Shown here piece after piece: positions 37,201 to 46,980 of a stretch of DNA of 64,000 nucleotides; within the stretch, counting starts at the first letter, position 1, and every line of letters starts with the position of its first letter. The stretch is from assembly GCA_019637795.1 (NCBI GenBank), contig JAHBUY010000003.1, forward strand, positions 505,409 through 569,408. Direction: 5' to 3'. The translations under genes and the position numbers were made by a program. The notes under the pieces are model-generated. The model had not been told where the DNA came from and made no database searches. It was given only the letters and a program-made list of their open reading frames with translations. Source of the stretch: a bacterium. GTDB lineage: Bacteria > Desulfobacterota > Binatia > HRBIN30 > CADEER01.

Positions 37201-37855
37201 CGAGTAGAATGCCACGTCCACCCGGCTGGATGTCGCCGTTGGTGCCGGCGCTGGCGCGCCGGGTCGTACACCGCCGGATACGCCTGCCCCGGAGCCGATC
37301 CCCGTCGCGCTCGCCAGAATGTCCACGTCGAAGGTGAGAAGTCGGCTGTTGTCCAACCTGAACAGCTGCTGAATGTCGCCGTTGGTGCCGCTGTCCGCCG
37401 GATTGCCCCGGTGGCCACGATCGTCGCCGCCGCCGCCGATCAGCGTCACGTTCAGCGTGTTGGTCACGCTCGGCGCCCCAGCCCCGGACAGCGAGGTCAC
37501 CGACGTCGTCCCTGTGTACGTGATCGTGCTCCCGACGTCGTCGAGTATGTGAACCGGTTCGCGCCGCCGGCGCCGCCCCCGGTCATCGTGCCCTGTTCAC
37601 CGACTGGTCCACCCGCAACCCGAAGTACACCCGCGAATGGACGCCGAGGTTCACTCCTCTGTACAGGTCACTGTCGCGCCTGTGCTGCGCGTCGTCTCGT
37701 TGCTCACCGTGCGCGCCGCCGCCGGGCAGCGTGTAGACCGGTCCACCGGTCAGCACCATCGCCAGCCGCCGCCGGGCGCCACCACCATGGCCGCCACCGC
37801 CATCGCGGCGCCCACCCGAGGAGGATCGCTTGCCTACACACCGAGCGCGCCCCAT
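34240..37855 (-). pseudogene. Giant Cys-repeat protein of cassette C, many frameshifts
   Basis: This is the counterpart of 42150-46607, but broken into many short frames. The start (37855) is followed at once by a shift (MGRARCVGKRSS in place of MGARSVCRQAILL). The C-terminal domain (GKSKALVKGKGAGLPDFDSNLPIPNGNLP, ending AKTP) is readable at 34240-34430. Indels often fall in homopolymers or GC doublets. An undamaged stretch at about 35.87-36.60 kb matches the orphan gene at 40.56-40.84 kb base for base in part, while 36.4-37.8 kb matches cassette D. So the copy is a mosaic. Either it is a decayed gene or an unpolished repeat assembly. Confidence 0.7.
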
Positions 37856-37862
37856 GTCGCCC

Positions 37863-38178
37863 TCACCACGACCCGTGCGAGCCGTGACTGCCGTGTGATC
37901 CGTGACCGCCGTGCGAACCGTGGCTGCCGTGGCTGCCATTGTTACTCGTGACTGCTGTGCGAGCCGTGGCTGCCGTGCGACCCATGGCTGCCGGGCTGCC
38001 GTGCGGCGTGCGACATGTGCCAGCCAGCAGTAGCCGTTGCGTGGCTCGCGCCGCACTGCTGCCGCCGCCTGCGTCCACCGCCGTCACCGGCTTGACCGCC
38101 TGCCGCGCCTCCTCCCTGGACTGAGAAAGTCCAGCGGCGTCTTCCGCAACGCGGGTAGCTCCGTTCTCTCTCGCTCAT
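37863..38178 (-). pseudogene. HGS repeat peptide of cassette C, frameshifted
   Basis: It starts MSERERSYPRCG at 38178 and ends with HGS triplets and Trp at 37863, but the span of 316 bases is not a multiple of three. The leader and repeat lie in different frames, and the repeat is interrupted by an SNN insertion-like segment. The underlying DNA aligns with the intact peptide gene of cassette D. Confidence 0.7.
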
Positions 38179-38215
38179 CGCTCGCCCTCTCCCTTCGCCG
38201 CTCGCTGCCGCGCCC

Positions 38216-38795
38216 TCAGCGCAACTGCGCGCTGGCGCCAAACCGTTCCAGGCGCTCCGCGTGCGCCAGCAATCCCACCGCGGCCACGTCCGCCGCCGCT
38301 TCGTTGCGCGCCACCGCGTGCGCCACCGTCGCCACCGCCTGCGCCAAACTCTCCTCGGTCGGCTCCTCGCCGGCGCCGCCGTTCATCACCACCAGGTCCA
38401 CCGCCCCGGTGTGCACCAGCCCCACCGGCGCGCCGCCGTTGCGGCACAGGTGGATCCGCCGCGTCCGCCCGCTGGCGTGCGCCAGCGTCAGCACGCTCGC
38501 TCCCGCCTGCACCGGCCCCAGCTCCGCCACCTGCCAGCCCTCGCCCACCGCCGCGCCCGCCGCCAGCGGCGCCAGCAGCCCCCATTGCCGCCGTCGTCGG
38601 TCCTGTGCCCAGCCACCGCGGCTTCGCGCGGTGCCGGCGCGCTCGGCCGCCGCCGGCGTCCGCCTGGGCTGCGCCCGCGGTCGCGTTGCTTCGCCGGTTC
38701 TCACCAGTCCCTGAGCGCCTGGTCATGGTCGTTACCGCGCCGGCCACGGCCGCTCCCGCGGCCAGCCTGCCGACGAACGCGCGTCGCGACAGCAT
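38216..38795 (-). pseudogene. Tat-signal protein of cassette C, frameshifted
   Basis: The Tat start MLSRRAFVGRLAAGAAVAGAVTTM lies at 38795. The linker (38590-38740) carries several indels. The rest, from WGLLAPLAAGAAVGEG to AQLR at 38216, is base-for-base like cassettes A and D and undamaged. The damage is therefore confined to the 5' third. Confidence 0.75.
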
Positions 38796-38836
38796 GCTCT
38801 CCCCCCTTGTCACGTTGTGACGACAGTCCCCTCTCG

Positions 38837-38877
38837 GCCGCTACCACGGACGCAGACGAACAGTAAAGAGAGAATCG
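38837..38877 (-). promoter_or_regulatory. Shared promoter-like element, cassette C
   Basis: An identical 41-base copy of the cassette B element, about 42-82 bases upstream of the Tat start of cassette C. The identity outside coding sequence, while flanking bases differ, suggests a functional site. Confidence 0.55.
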
Positions 38878-38907
38878 TAGGCGACCGCCTTGAAGGCCGG
38901 AAGCGGC

Positions 38908-38942
38908 GACGCCCCGGTGTGCGCGGGGCACACCGGGGCGTC
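38908..38942 (-). terminator. Hairpin terminator of the orphan Cys-rich gene
   Basis: The same 15-bp stem and GCGGG loop as at 34182-34216 and 42092-42126, located 24 bases beyond the stop at 38966. Confidence 0.75.
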
Positions 38943-38965
38943 GGATCAGGTCGCTCCGAGCGCGC

Positions 38966-41827
38966 TCAGGGGGTCTTGGCGCTGAACTGGTCGAGCTGGT
39001 TCTTCTTCGGCGTCGCGAACGCCCCCTCCCAGCACACCCCGCTGGCATTGTCGCGCAACTGCACCACCAACGGCAGGTTCCCATTGGGGATCGGCAGGTT
39101 GCTGTCGAAGTCCGGCAGCCCCGCCCCCTTCCCCTTCACCAGCGCCTTGCTCTTCCCCGTCGCGCCGCCCTTGACGATGATCTTGGTGATCCCGTCCGCC
39201 GCCCCCGCGCCGTCCTTGTACTTGTAATTCTTTGTCGCCAATCGCCGCCCACTTGCTCGCGCTCGCGGCACCGCCGCCTGTTGCAGCAACGCCCCCGCCC
39301 GCGTAGAAGCACAGCGCGCGTTCGTCGTCGTCGTCGGATTGCCAAACTCCGCCTGCGTCGTCGCCGCCCCCTTGGTCCACTTCCAGACCAGCTGGTCCTT
39401 CCCGTCGTCGCTCTTGTTCTGATCAGCACCTTGTTCTGGTCGCTGTCCGGCACGCAATGCTCACTCGTCGGGCAACTGCCGGCAGAAGCACAGGTCGCCT
39501 GCCTCACGTAGCTCTGCCCCATCCCGCACGGCTGCTCCCCGCACACCCCGCCACTGCAGGTCTGCACCCTGCTGCAGAAGCTGCTGTCGTCGCAGTTGGT
39601 GCCGTCGCTCACGTTGCCCGGCAGTCGTTGCCTACCCTGTCGCACACTTCCGCCACGTCGCACTCCTTGCCGTTGCTTCACACCGCCGTGCTCTTTGCGT
39701 CTGCCGGGCACGTCTTGCCCGCCCCGTCGCACACCTCGGTGGCGTCACACACCCCCGCTGACGCCCGACACGGCGTCCTGCTCGGCAGCACTCTGGTCTG
39801 CCGGACAGGTCCGATTCACCCCCGTCGCACGTCTCGGTCACGTCGCACACCTCGCCCACCGTCCCCGCCTGGCACACCGCTGCTCGGCTCCACCTGCATC
39901 CGGCGGACAGGTCTTGTTGGTCCTGTCGCAGTAGTCCGAATGTCGCACACCTCGCCCACCGTCGACGCCCCGGCACAGCGTGCTCGCCGGCTCCACCGCG
40001 TCCGCCGGGCAGTCCACTTCGTCCCTGACAGTACTCGATGTCACACCCGCCTGGTCGCGCCTGGCACACCAGGCCGCCGGAGCTCGTAATTCCATCGCTC
40101 GGGCAGTCCACCCCGCTCCCCGTGCACGTCTCCGCCACGTCGCACACCCCCGCCGCCGCCCGGCACTCCGTCCCCGCCGACGCGTATCCGTCCGCCGGGC
40201 AGTCCACATCCACCCCGTCGCACGTCTCGCTCACGTCGCAGATCCCCGCCGACGCCCGGCAGGTCGTCCCGTTCGGCAGCACCGCATCCCCCGGACAGTC
40301 GTCGGCGGCGCCGTCGCACACTTCCGCCACGTCGCACACTCCCGCCGACGCCCGGCACTGCGCCGTGCTCTTCGCGTCGTTCGGGCAGGCGTTGTTGGCG
40401 CCATCGCAGAGCTCCGCGAGGTCGCAGACCCCGGCCGACGCCCGGCACTGCGCCGTGCTCTTCGCATCGCTCGGGCAGGCGTTGTTCGCGCCGTCGCAGA
40501 ACTCCGCGATGTCGCACACCCCGCCCGACGCCCGGCACTCCGCCGTGCTCTTCGCATCGCTCGGGCAGGCGTCGGTCACGCCATCGCACACCTCCGCGAT
40601 GTCGCACACCCCGCCCGACGCCCGGCACTCCGCCGTGCTCTTGGCGTCCGCCGGGCAGGTGTCGCTCAGCCCGTCGCACACCTCGGCGATGTCGCACTCC
40701 CCGCCCGCGGCGCGGCACACCGCCGTGCTCTTGCCATCGACCGGGCAGTCGTTGCCCACCCCGTCGCAGCTCTCCGCCAGATCGCACGCCCCCGCCGACG
40801 CCCGGCACACCGCCGTGCTCTTGCCGTCCGCCGGACACGCCCCGCTCGAGCCGGTGCAGGTCTCGGTGAGATCGCAGACGCCGAGCGAAGCCCGGCAGGT
40901 CTCGCCGGCACTGCGGAACTGACAGCCGGCCGTGCAGCACGAGGTGGCAGTGCCGTTGCCGACCCCCTCGTCGCACTGCTCGCCACCGTCGACGGCACCG
41001 TTGCCGCAGTTGGGCTCGAACAGCACGGTCGTCCCGTCGTTGATGACGTTGGAATTGAGGGACCACTGCAGGTTGCGCCCATTCGACTGGCCGCCCACGT
41101 CGCGGATGCCGACGGTCGCGCTGGCGCCGTGGCTGTAGGAATTGGTCGTCGTCGCATCGAGGTACTGCACGAGGATCTTGCCCGAGCCCTCGTAGAGAAT
41201 GGCCTCGAACGTGATGAAGTCCGCGGCGGGAGGGTTCGCTGCGCAACAGCCGGCGGTGATGTGCCATTGGATCACCAGGCGCCGCGACGGGGCGCTGCCC
41301 AACGTCTCGTAGTAGACGGCGTCGGCACCGGTGCCGCCGTTGTACCAATCGTCCCAGAGCGGCGCGATCAGCGGCAGGTCGTTGGGAGGAGCCTGCGTCG
41401 GTGCAGCCGCCGTGGTCAGGTTGTCGTTGGCAAACGAGATGTTGCCCGCGCCAAAGGTGATCAGGCCGTTGGAGGAGGCGTACAGCGACGTGTAGCTCGC
41501 GCCGTAGAAGTTGAAGGTGAAGCCGATCGGGACGGCGACGAAATCGTCGTCGCTACTGGCCAGGACGCGCGTGCCGGTGCCCGAGATGTCCTCGAAGGAG
41601 AAGGGCGCGGCGTTGGTCGCCGTGAACCCGAACGTGTCGGGCCCGATCGTCGTCGCGCCGGCGGCACCGGCGAGCATCGCCGCGAACGCGACCATCACGA
41701 CGATGGCGCGTCCAGCGGACGACCACGTCGACTCGACAGCGACGTCTGCTCGAACCAGATCGCCGTTCCTCTGCGCGGACACTCGCAGTGCCGGTCCACG
41801 CACGCTCCCCCGTACTGGCGCGCCCAT
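38966..41827 (-). pseudogene. Orphan Cys-repeat protein with a nidogen-like N-terminal domain, frameshifted 3' half
   Basis: From the ATG at 41827 (GAGGGGG upstream) the frame is open to about 40,075. A long N-terminal segment leads to a signal or anchor helix (AIVVMVAFAAMLAGAAGA). A domain follows (FNFYGASYTSLYASSNGLITFG, PLIAPLWDDWYN, FEAILYEGSGKILVQYLDA) that resembles bacterial NIDO-like extracellular domains and is unlike cassettes A-D. About a dozen four-Cys units come next. Below 40.08 kb indels break the frame; the C-terminal domain ends at 38966. No HGS peptide or Tat gene precedes it. The 264-base gap upstream contains the cassette D terminator and an AT-richer stretch (TAAAAAGCAAGTAGG) but no gene. 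Confidence 0.7.
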
Positions 41828-42091
41828 CCTGTCCCCCTCTCCCGTCGTCCGACGGGCCTCCCGAGCCGCTCGACAGCTCAAGTGATGATGTGAATCACCC
41901 TTCGCAGACGCTTCGACTAAAAAGCAAGTAGGAAAGCGGCCTGATGGCACTGCCGTCGCCCCAGGATGCGCGTCGCCGTCCCGCCCGCGAGATCTCGCGC
42001 TCGTGCCACGGGCCGCGCGCGACGATCATCCGCCCGCTTCCGGCGTCGGGCGCCGGCCCCGGGAGAGGAAGCCTCCAGAGGCAGAAGCGGC

Positions 42092-42126
42092 GACGCCCCG
42101 GTGTGCGCGGGGCACACCGGGGCGTC
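42092..42126 (-). terminator. Hairpin terminator of cassette D
   Basis: The same 15-bp perfect stem and GCGGG loop as the cassette C terminator, 24 bases beyond the stop at 42150. Confidence 0.78.
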
Positions 42127-42149
42127 GGATCAGGCCGCTCCGAGCGCGC

Positions 42150-45100
42150 TCAGGGGGTCTTGGCGCTGAACTGGTCGAGCTGGTTCTTCTTCGGCGTCGC
42201 GAACGCCCCCTCCCAGCACACCCCGCTGGCATTGTCGCGCAACTGCACCACCAACGGCAGGTTCCCATTGGGGATCGGCAGGTTGCTGTCGAAGTCCGGC
42301 AGCCCCGCCCCCTTCCCCTTCACCAGCGCCTTGCTCTTCCCCGTCGCGCCGCCCTTGACGATGATCTTGGTGATCCCGTCCGCCGCCCCCGCGCCGTCCT
42401 TGTACTTGTACCCCTTGTCGCCAATCGCCGCCCACTTGCTCGCGCTCGGCGGCACCGCCGCCTGCTGCAGCAACGCCCCGCCCGCGTAGAAGCACAGCGC
42501 GTACTCCGCCGTCGTCGTCGGATTGCCAAACTCCGCCTGCGTCGTCGCCGCCCCCTTGGTCCACTTCCAGATCAGCTTGTCCTTCCCGTCGTCGCTCTTG
42601 TTCTTGATCAGCACCTTGTTCTTGGTCGCCGTCCGGCACGTCGCCTGGCTCGTCGGGCAACTGCCGGTGAAGCACAGGTCGCTCGCCTCATCGCAGCTCT
42701 GCCCCATCCCGCACGGGCTGCTCCCCCCCCCGCACACCCCGCCACTGCAGGTCTGCACCCCGTTGCAGAAGCTGCTGTCGTCGCAGTTGGTGCCGTCGCT
42801 CACGTAGGCGTTGCCCGGGCAGTCGTTGCCCACCCCGTCGCACACCTCCGCCACGTCGCACACCCCCGCCGCCGCTCGGCACACCGCCGTGCTCTTCGCG
42901 TCCGCCGGGCACGTCTTGCCCGCCCCGTCGCACACCTCGGTGGCGTCACACACCCCCGCCGACGCCCGACACGGCGTCCCGCTCGGCAGCACCTGGTCCG
43001 CCGGACAGGTCCGATTCACCCCGTCGCACGTCTCGGTCACGTCGCACACCTCGCCCACCGTCCCCGCCCGGCACACCGTGCTGCTCGGCTCCACCGCATC
43101 CGGCGGACAGGTCTTGTTGGTCCCGTCGCAGTAGTCCGGAATGTCGCACACCTCGCCCACCGTCGACGCCCGGCACAGCGTGCTCGCCGGCTCCACCGCG
43201 TCCGCCGGGCAGTCCACCCCCGTCCCCGGACAGTACTCCTCGATGTCACACACCTCGCCCGGGCTCGCCGCCCGGCACACCGTGCTCGCCGGCTCGTACC
43301 CATCGCTCGGGCAGTCCACCCCGCTCCCCGTGCACGTCTCCGCCACGTCGCACACCCCCGCCGCCGCCCGGCACTCCGTCCCCGCCGACGCGTACCCGTC
43401 CGCCGGGCAGTCCACGTCCACCCCGTCGCACGTCTCGCTCACGTCGCAGATCCCCGCCGACGCCCGGCAGGTCGTCCCGTTCGGCAGCACCTGGTCGGCC
43501 GGGCAGTCGTCCGTCGCGCCGTCGCAGGTCTCGGCGACGTCGCAGAACGCGGCGGCAGCGCGGCAGGTCGCCGTGCTCTTGGCGTCCGCCGGGCAGTCGT
43601 TGGTCAGCCCATCACACGTTTCGGCGAGATCGCAGACCCCGCCCGACGCCCGGCACTGCGCCGTGCTCTTCGCATCGCTCGGGCAGGCGTTGTTGGCGCC
43701 ATCGCAGAACTCCGCCACGTCGCACACCCCGCCCGACGCCCGGCACTCCGCCGTGCTCTTCGCGTCCGCCGGGCAGGCGTCACTCGACCCATCGCAGAAC
43801 TCCGCGATGTCGCACACCCCGCCCGACGCCCGGCACTCCGCCGTGCTCTTCACGTCCGCCGGACACGTGTCGCTCAGCCCGTCACACACCTCGGCGATGT
43901 CACAGGCGCCCGCCGCGCCGCGGCAGGTCGCCGTGCTCTTGGCGTCCGCCGGACAGGCGTTGCCGACGCCATCGCACATCTCCGCCACGTCGCACGCCCC
44001 GGCCGAGGCGCGGCACTGCGCCGTGCTCTTGGCATCCGCCGGACAGTTGTTGTTGACGCCGTCGCAGAATTCCGCGAGGTCGCAGACGCCAGCCGACGCG
44101 CGGCATTGGGACGTCTTCTTGATGTCCGCCGGGCAGTCGTTGTTGACGCCGTCGCAGGTCTCGGCGACGTCGCAGAGGCCGCCGGCGGCCCGGCACTCGG
44201 CCGTGCTCTTGGCGTCCGCCGGGCAGTTCTTGCCGACGCCGTCGCAAACCTCGGTCGTGTCGCACACGCCCACCGAGGCGCGGCAGGTGGTGCCATTCGG
44301 CAGCACGTCGTCGGCGGGGCAGGCGTTGTTGACGCCGTCGCAGACTTCGACGACGTCGCAGACCCCGCCCGAAGCGCGGCACTGCGCCGTGCTCTTGGCA
44401 TCGTTCGGACAGTCGTTGTTCGACCCGTCGCAGAACTCCGCCACGTCGCAGATCCCGCCCGAGGCGCGGCACTCGGCCGTGCTCTTGCCGTCAGCCGGAC
44501 AGTTGTTGTTCGATCCGTCGCAGAACTCCGCCACGTCGCACACCCCGGCCGACGCCCGGCACTGCGCCGTGCTCTTGCCGTCCGCCGGACAGTCGTTGCC
44601 GACGCCGTCGCACACGTCGGCGAGGTCGCAGGCGCCAGCCGCGGCACGGCAGGTCGAGGTGCTCTTGGCATCCGCCGGGCAGTCGTTGTTGGCGCCGTCG
44701 CACACCTCCACCACGTCGCAGACGCCGGCCGAGCCGCGGCACTGCGCCGTGCTCTTCGCGTCGTTCGGACAGTCGTTGTTGGAGCCGTCGCAGAACTCCG
44801 CCACGTCACAGACGCCGCCAGAGGCGCGGCACTGCGCCGTGCTCTTGCCGTCCGCCGGACAGTTGTTGTTCGATCCGTCGCAGAACTCCGCCACGTCGCA
44901 GACGCCCGCCGAGGCGCGGCACTGCGCCGTGCTCTTGCCGTCCGCCGGACAGTTGTTGTTCGATCCGTCGCAGAATTCCGCCACGTCGCAGACGCCGCCC
45001 GAGGCGCGGCACTCGGCCGTGCTCTTGGCGTCGGCCGGGCAGTTGTCGCCGACGCCGTCGCAGACCTCGGCGAGGTCGCAGACGCCGCCGGCAGCGCGGC

Positions 45101-46607
45101 AGGTCGCCGTGCTCTTGAGGTCGGTCGGACAGTCATTGCCGACCCCGTCGCAGCTCTCCGCCAGATCGCAGGCGCCGGCCGAGGCCCGGCACACCGCCGT
45201 GCTCTTGCCGTCCGCCGGACAGTTGTTGCTCGACCCGTCGCAGAACTCCGCCACGTCGCACACCCCGGCCGACGCCCGGCACTGCGCCGTGCTCTTGCCG
45301 TCCGTCGGGCAGGTCGGGCTCGACCCCGTGCAGGTCTCCGCCACGTCGCAGATCCCGCCCGACGCCCGGCACTCGGTGCCGGCGCTCACGAAGGCGTCCG
45401 TCGGGCAGTTGTTGTTCGACCCGTCGCAGAACTCCGCGATGTCGCACACCCCGCCCGAGGCCCGGCACTGCGCCGTGCTCTTCGCATCGTTCGGGCAGTT
45501 GTTGTTCGACCCGTCGCAGAACTCCGCCAAGTCGCACACCCCGCCCGAGGCCCGGCACTGCGCCGTGCTCTTCCCATCGTTCGGGCAGTCGTTGTTCGAC
45601 CCGTCGCAGAACTCCGCCACGTCGCAGACGCCCGCCGAGCCGCGGCACAGCGCCGTGCTCTTCGCGTCCGCCGGGCAGTTGTTGTTGCTGCCGTCGCAGA
45701 ACTCCGCCACGTCGCAGACGCCGGCCGAGCCGCGGCACAGCGCCGTGCTCTTGGCGTCCGCCGGGCAGGTCGCGCTCGACCCCGTGCAGGTGTCCGCGAT
45801 GTCACACACCCCCGCCGCCGTGCGGCAGACCTGGCCCGAGACGCGGTACTGGCAGCTCGCCGTGCAGCACGACGTCGCGCTGCCGTTGTCGACGCCCAGA
45901 TCGCACTGCTCGATCGACGTGTCGACCACCCCGTCGCCGCAGTCCGAGTAGTAGAACGCCACGTCCACCCGGCTGATGTCGCCGTTGGTGCCGGCGCTGG
46001 CGTGCGCCGGGTCGTACACCGCCGGACACGCCTGCCCCGAGCCGATGCCCGTCGCATTGGCCAGAACGTCCACATCGAAGGTGAAGCTCGAACCGCTGTC
46101 CAACCGGAACAGCCGCTGAATGTCGCCGTTGGTGCCGCTGTCCGCCGGATTGCCTCCGGTGGCCACGATCGTCGCCGAGCCGCCGCCGATCAGCGTCACG
46201 TTCAGCGTGTTGGTCACGCTCGGCGCCCCCAGCCCCGACAGCGAGGTCACCGACGTCGTCCCCGTGTACGTGATCGTGCTCCCCGACGTCGTCGAGTACG
46301 TGAACCGGTTCGCCGCCGCCGGCGCCGCCCCGGTCATCGTGTTCCCGTTCACCGACTGGTCCACCCGCAACCCGAAGTACACCCGCGAATGGACGCCGAG
46401 GTTCACCCCCGTACAGGTCACCGTCGCGCCCGTGCCGCGGCTCGGAACGTTCACCACCGTGCAAGTGCCGCCGCCGGGCAGCGTGTAGACCGGTCCACCG
46501 GTCAGCACCACCGCCGTCGCCGGCCGGGCCACCACCATGGCCGCCACCGCCATCGCGGCGCTCCACCCGAGGAGGATCGCTTGCCTACACACCGAGCGCG
46601 CTCCCAT
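42150..46607 (-). CDS. Giant secreted disintegrin-like Cys-repeat protein, cassette D
   Basis: A 1485-residue secreted protein, the largest of the family here. The signal peptide (LLGWSAAMAVAAMVVARPATA) and the beta domain (about residues 34-230) match cassette A. About 33 disintegrin-like units follow, typical sequence CRASGGVCDVAEFCDGSNNN then CPADAKSTAQ, so about 130 cysteines likely in disulfides. Three late units have an insertion (CRASTVGEVCDIPDYC). A short Cys cluster (CNGVQTCSGGVCGGGSSPCG) and the shared C-terminal domain (NKVLIKNKSDDGKDKLIWKW... ending FSAKTP) close the protein. It begins 9 bp after the HGS peptide gene. The repeat number probably varies by recombination. Function is unknown; a surface adhesin or matrix protein is plausible. 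Confidence 0.82.
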   Translation of the reverse strand: MGARSVCRQAILLGWSAAMAVAAMVVARPATAVVLTGGPVYTLPGGGTCTVVNVPSRGTGATVTCTGVNLGVHSRVYFGLRVDQSVNGNTMTGAAPAAANRFTYSTTSGSTITYTGTTSVTSLSGLGAPSVTNTLNVTLIGGGSATIVATGGNPADSGTNGDIQRLFRLDSGSSFTFDVDVLANATGIGSGQACPAVYDPAHASAGTNGDISRVDVAFYYSDCGDGVVDTSIEQCDLGVDNGSATSCCTASCQYRVSGQVCRTAAGVCDIADTCTGSSATCPADAKSTALCRGSAGVCDVAEFCDGSNNNCPADAKSTALCRGSAGVCDVAEFCDGSNNDCPNDGKSTAQCRASGGVCDLAEFCDGSNNNCPNDAKSTAQCRASGGVCDIAEFCDGSNNNCPTDAFVSAGTECRASGGICDVAETCTGSSPTCPTDGKSTAQCRASAGVCDVAEFCDGSSNNCPADGKSTAVCRASAGACDLAESCDGVGNDCPTDLKSTATCRAAGGVCDLAEVCDGVGDNCPADAKSTAECRASGGVCDVAEFCDGSNNNCPADGKSTAQCRASAGVCDVAEFCDGSNNNCPADGKSTAQCRASGGVCDVAEFCDGSNNDCPNDAKSTAQCRGSAGVCDVVEVCDGANNDCPADAKSTSTCRAAAGACDLADVCDGVGNDCPADGKSTAQCRASAGVCDVAEFCDGSNNNCPADGKSTAECRASGGICDVAEFCDGSNNDCPNDAKSTAQCRASGGVCDVVEVCDGVNNACPADDVLPNGTTCRASVGVCDTTEVCDGVGKNCPADAKSTAECRAAGGLCDVAETCDGVNNDCPADIKKTSQCRASAGVCDLAEFCDGVNNNCPADAKSTAQCRASAGACDVAEMCDGVGNACPADAKSTATCRGAAGACDIAEVCDGLSDTCPADVKSTAECRASGGVCDIAEFCDGSSDACPADAKSTAECRASGGVCDVAEFCDGANNACPSDAKSTAQCRASGGVCDLAETCDGLTNDCPADAKSTATCRAAAAFCDVAETCDGATDDCPADQVLPNGTTCRASAGICDVSETCDGVDVDCPADGYASAGTECRAAAGVCDVAETCTGSGVDCPSDGYEPASTVCRAASPGEVCDIEEYCPGTGVDCPADAVEPASTLCRASTVGEVCDIPDYCDGTNKTCPPDAVEPSSTVCRAGTVGEVCDVTETCDGVNRTCPADQVLPSGTPCRASAGVCDATEVCDGAGKTCPADAKSTAVCRAAAGVCDVAEVCDGVGNDCPGNAYVSDGTNCDDSSFCNGVQTCSGGVCGGGSSPCGMGQSCDEASDLCFTGSCPTSQATCRTATKNKVLIKNKSDDGKDKLIWKWTKGAATTQAEFGNPTTTAEYALCFYAGGALLQQAAVPPSASKWAAIGDKGYKYKDGAGAADGITKIIVKGGATGKSKALVKGKGAGLPDFDSNLPIPNGNLPLVVQLRDNASGVCWEGAFATPKKNQLDQFSAKTP

Positions 46608-46616
46608 GTCGCCTCC

Positions 46617-46943
46617 TCACCACGACCCGTGCGAGCCGTGACTGCCGTGTGATCCGTGACTGCCGTGCGAACCGTGGCTGCCGTGGCTGCCATGGCTGCC
46701 GTGACTGCCGTGCGAGCCGTGGCTGCCGTGCGACCCATGACTGCCGTGGCTGCCGTGCGAGGCGTGCGACATGTGCTGCGCCAGCAGCAGCTTCTCGTTG
46801 TGCGGCTCCTGCCGCACCGCCGCCGCCGCCTCCCCGGCGTCCACCGCCGTCACCGGCTTGACCGCCTGCCGCGCCTCCTCCTGACTGAGAAAGTCCAGCG
46901 GCGTCTTCCGCAACGCGGGTAGCCCGTTCTTCTTCTCGCTCAT
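46617..46943 (-). CDS. His-Gly-Ser repeat RiPP precursor-like peptide, cassette D
   Basis: A 108-residue peptide with the same protein sequence as the cassette A copy; its DNA differs by silent changes in the repeat. Residues 1-56 are a leader (LPALRKTPLDFLSQEEARQA core). Residues 57-107 are HMS, HAS and fifteen HGS, followed by Trp108. It is the intact copy nearest the maturation operon, which diverges from this cassette 1.1 kb away. The HxsA-type architecture suggests that the His or Ser of each triplet is modified by the radical SAM enzymes and perhaps by the HExxH protein. It starts 37 bp after the Tat gene. Confidence 0.87.
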   Translation of the reverse strand: MSEKKNGLPALRKTPLDFLSQEEARQAVKPVTAVDAGEAAAAVRQEPHNEKLLLAQHMSHASHGSHGSHGSHGSHGSHGSHGSHGSHGSHGSHGSHGSHGSHGSHGSW

Positions 46944-46980
46944 CGCTCGCCTCTCCCCTCGCTCGCTCGCCGCCGCGCCC

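Noticed and set aside
42150..46607. Regular 90-base repeats read as CRISPR
   Set aside because: The period is 30 codons, the conserved bases fall in Cys codons, and there are no unique spacers of constant length.
42003..46652. A 1549-codon plus-strand open frame opposite the cassette D Cys-rich gene (and a 936-codon one at 43141-45951)
   Set aside because: It is an antisense shadow produced by the GC-rich 90-base repeat. The minus frame has a signal peptide, regular cysteines and a Shine-Dalgarno; the plus frames show only repeated Arg/Ala/Val or Ser/Gln low complexity.
46617..46943. HGS peptide as a nickel-binding His-rich protein
   Set aside because: The strict HGS triplet, leader-like N-terminus and nearby HxsB/HxsD fit an Hxs substrate better than a metal-storage protein, though metal binding is not excluded.
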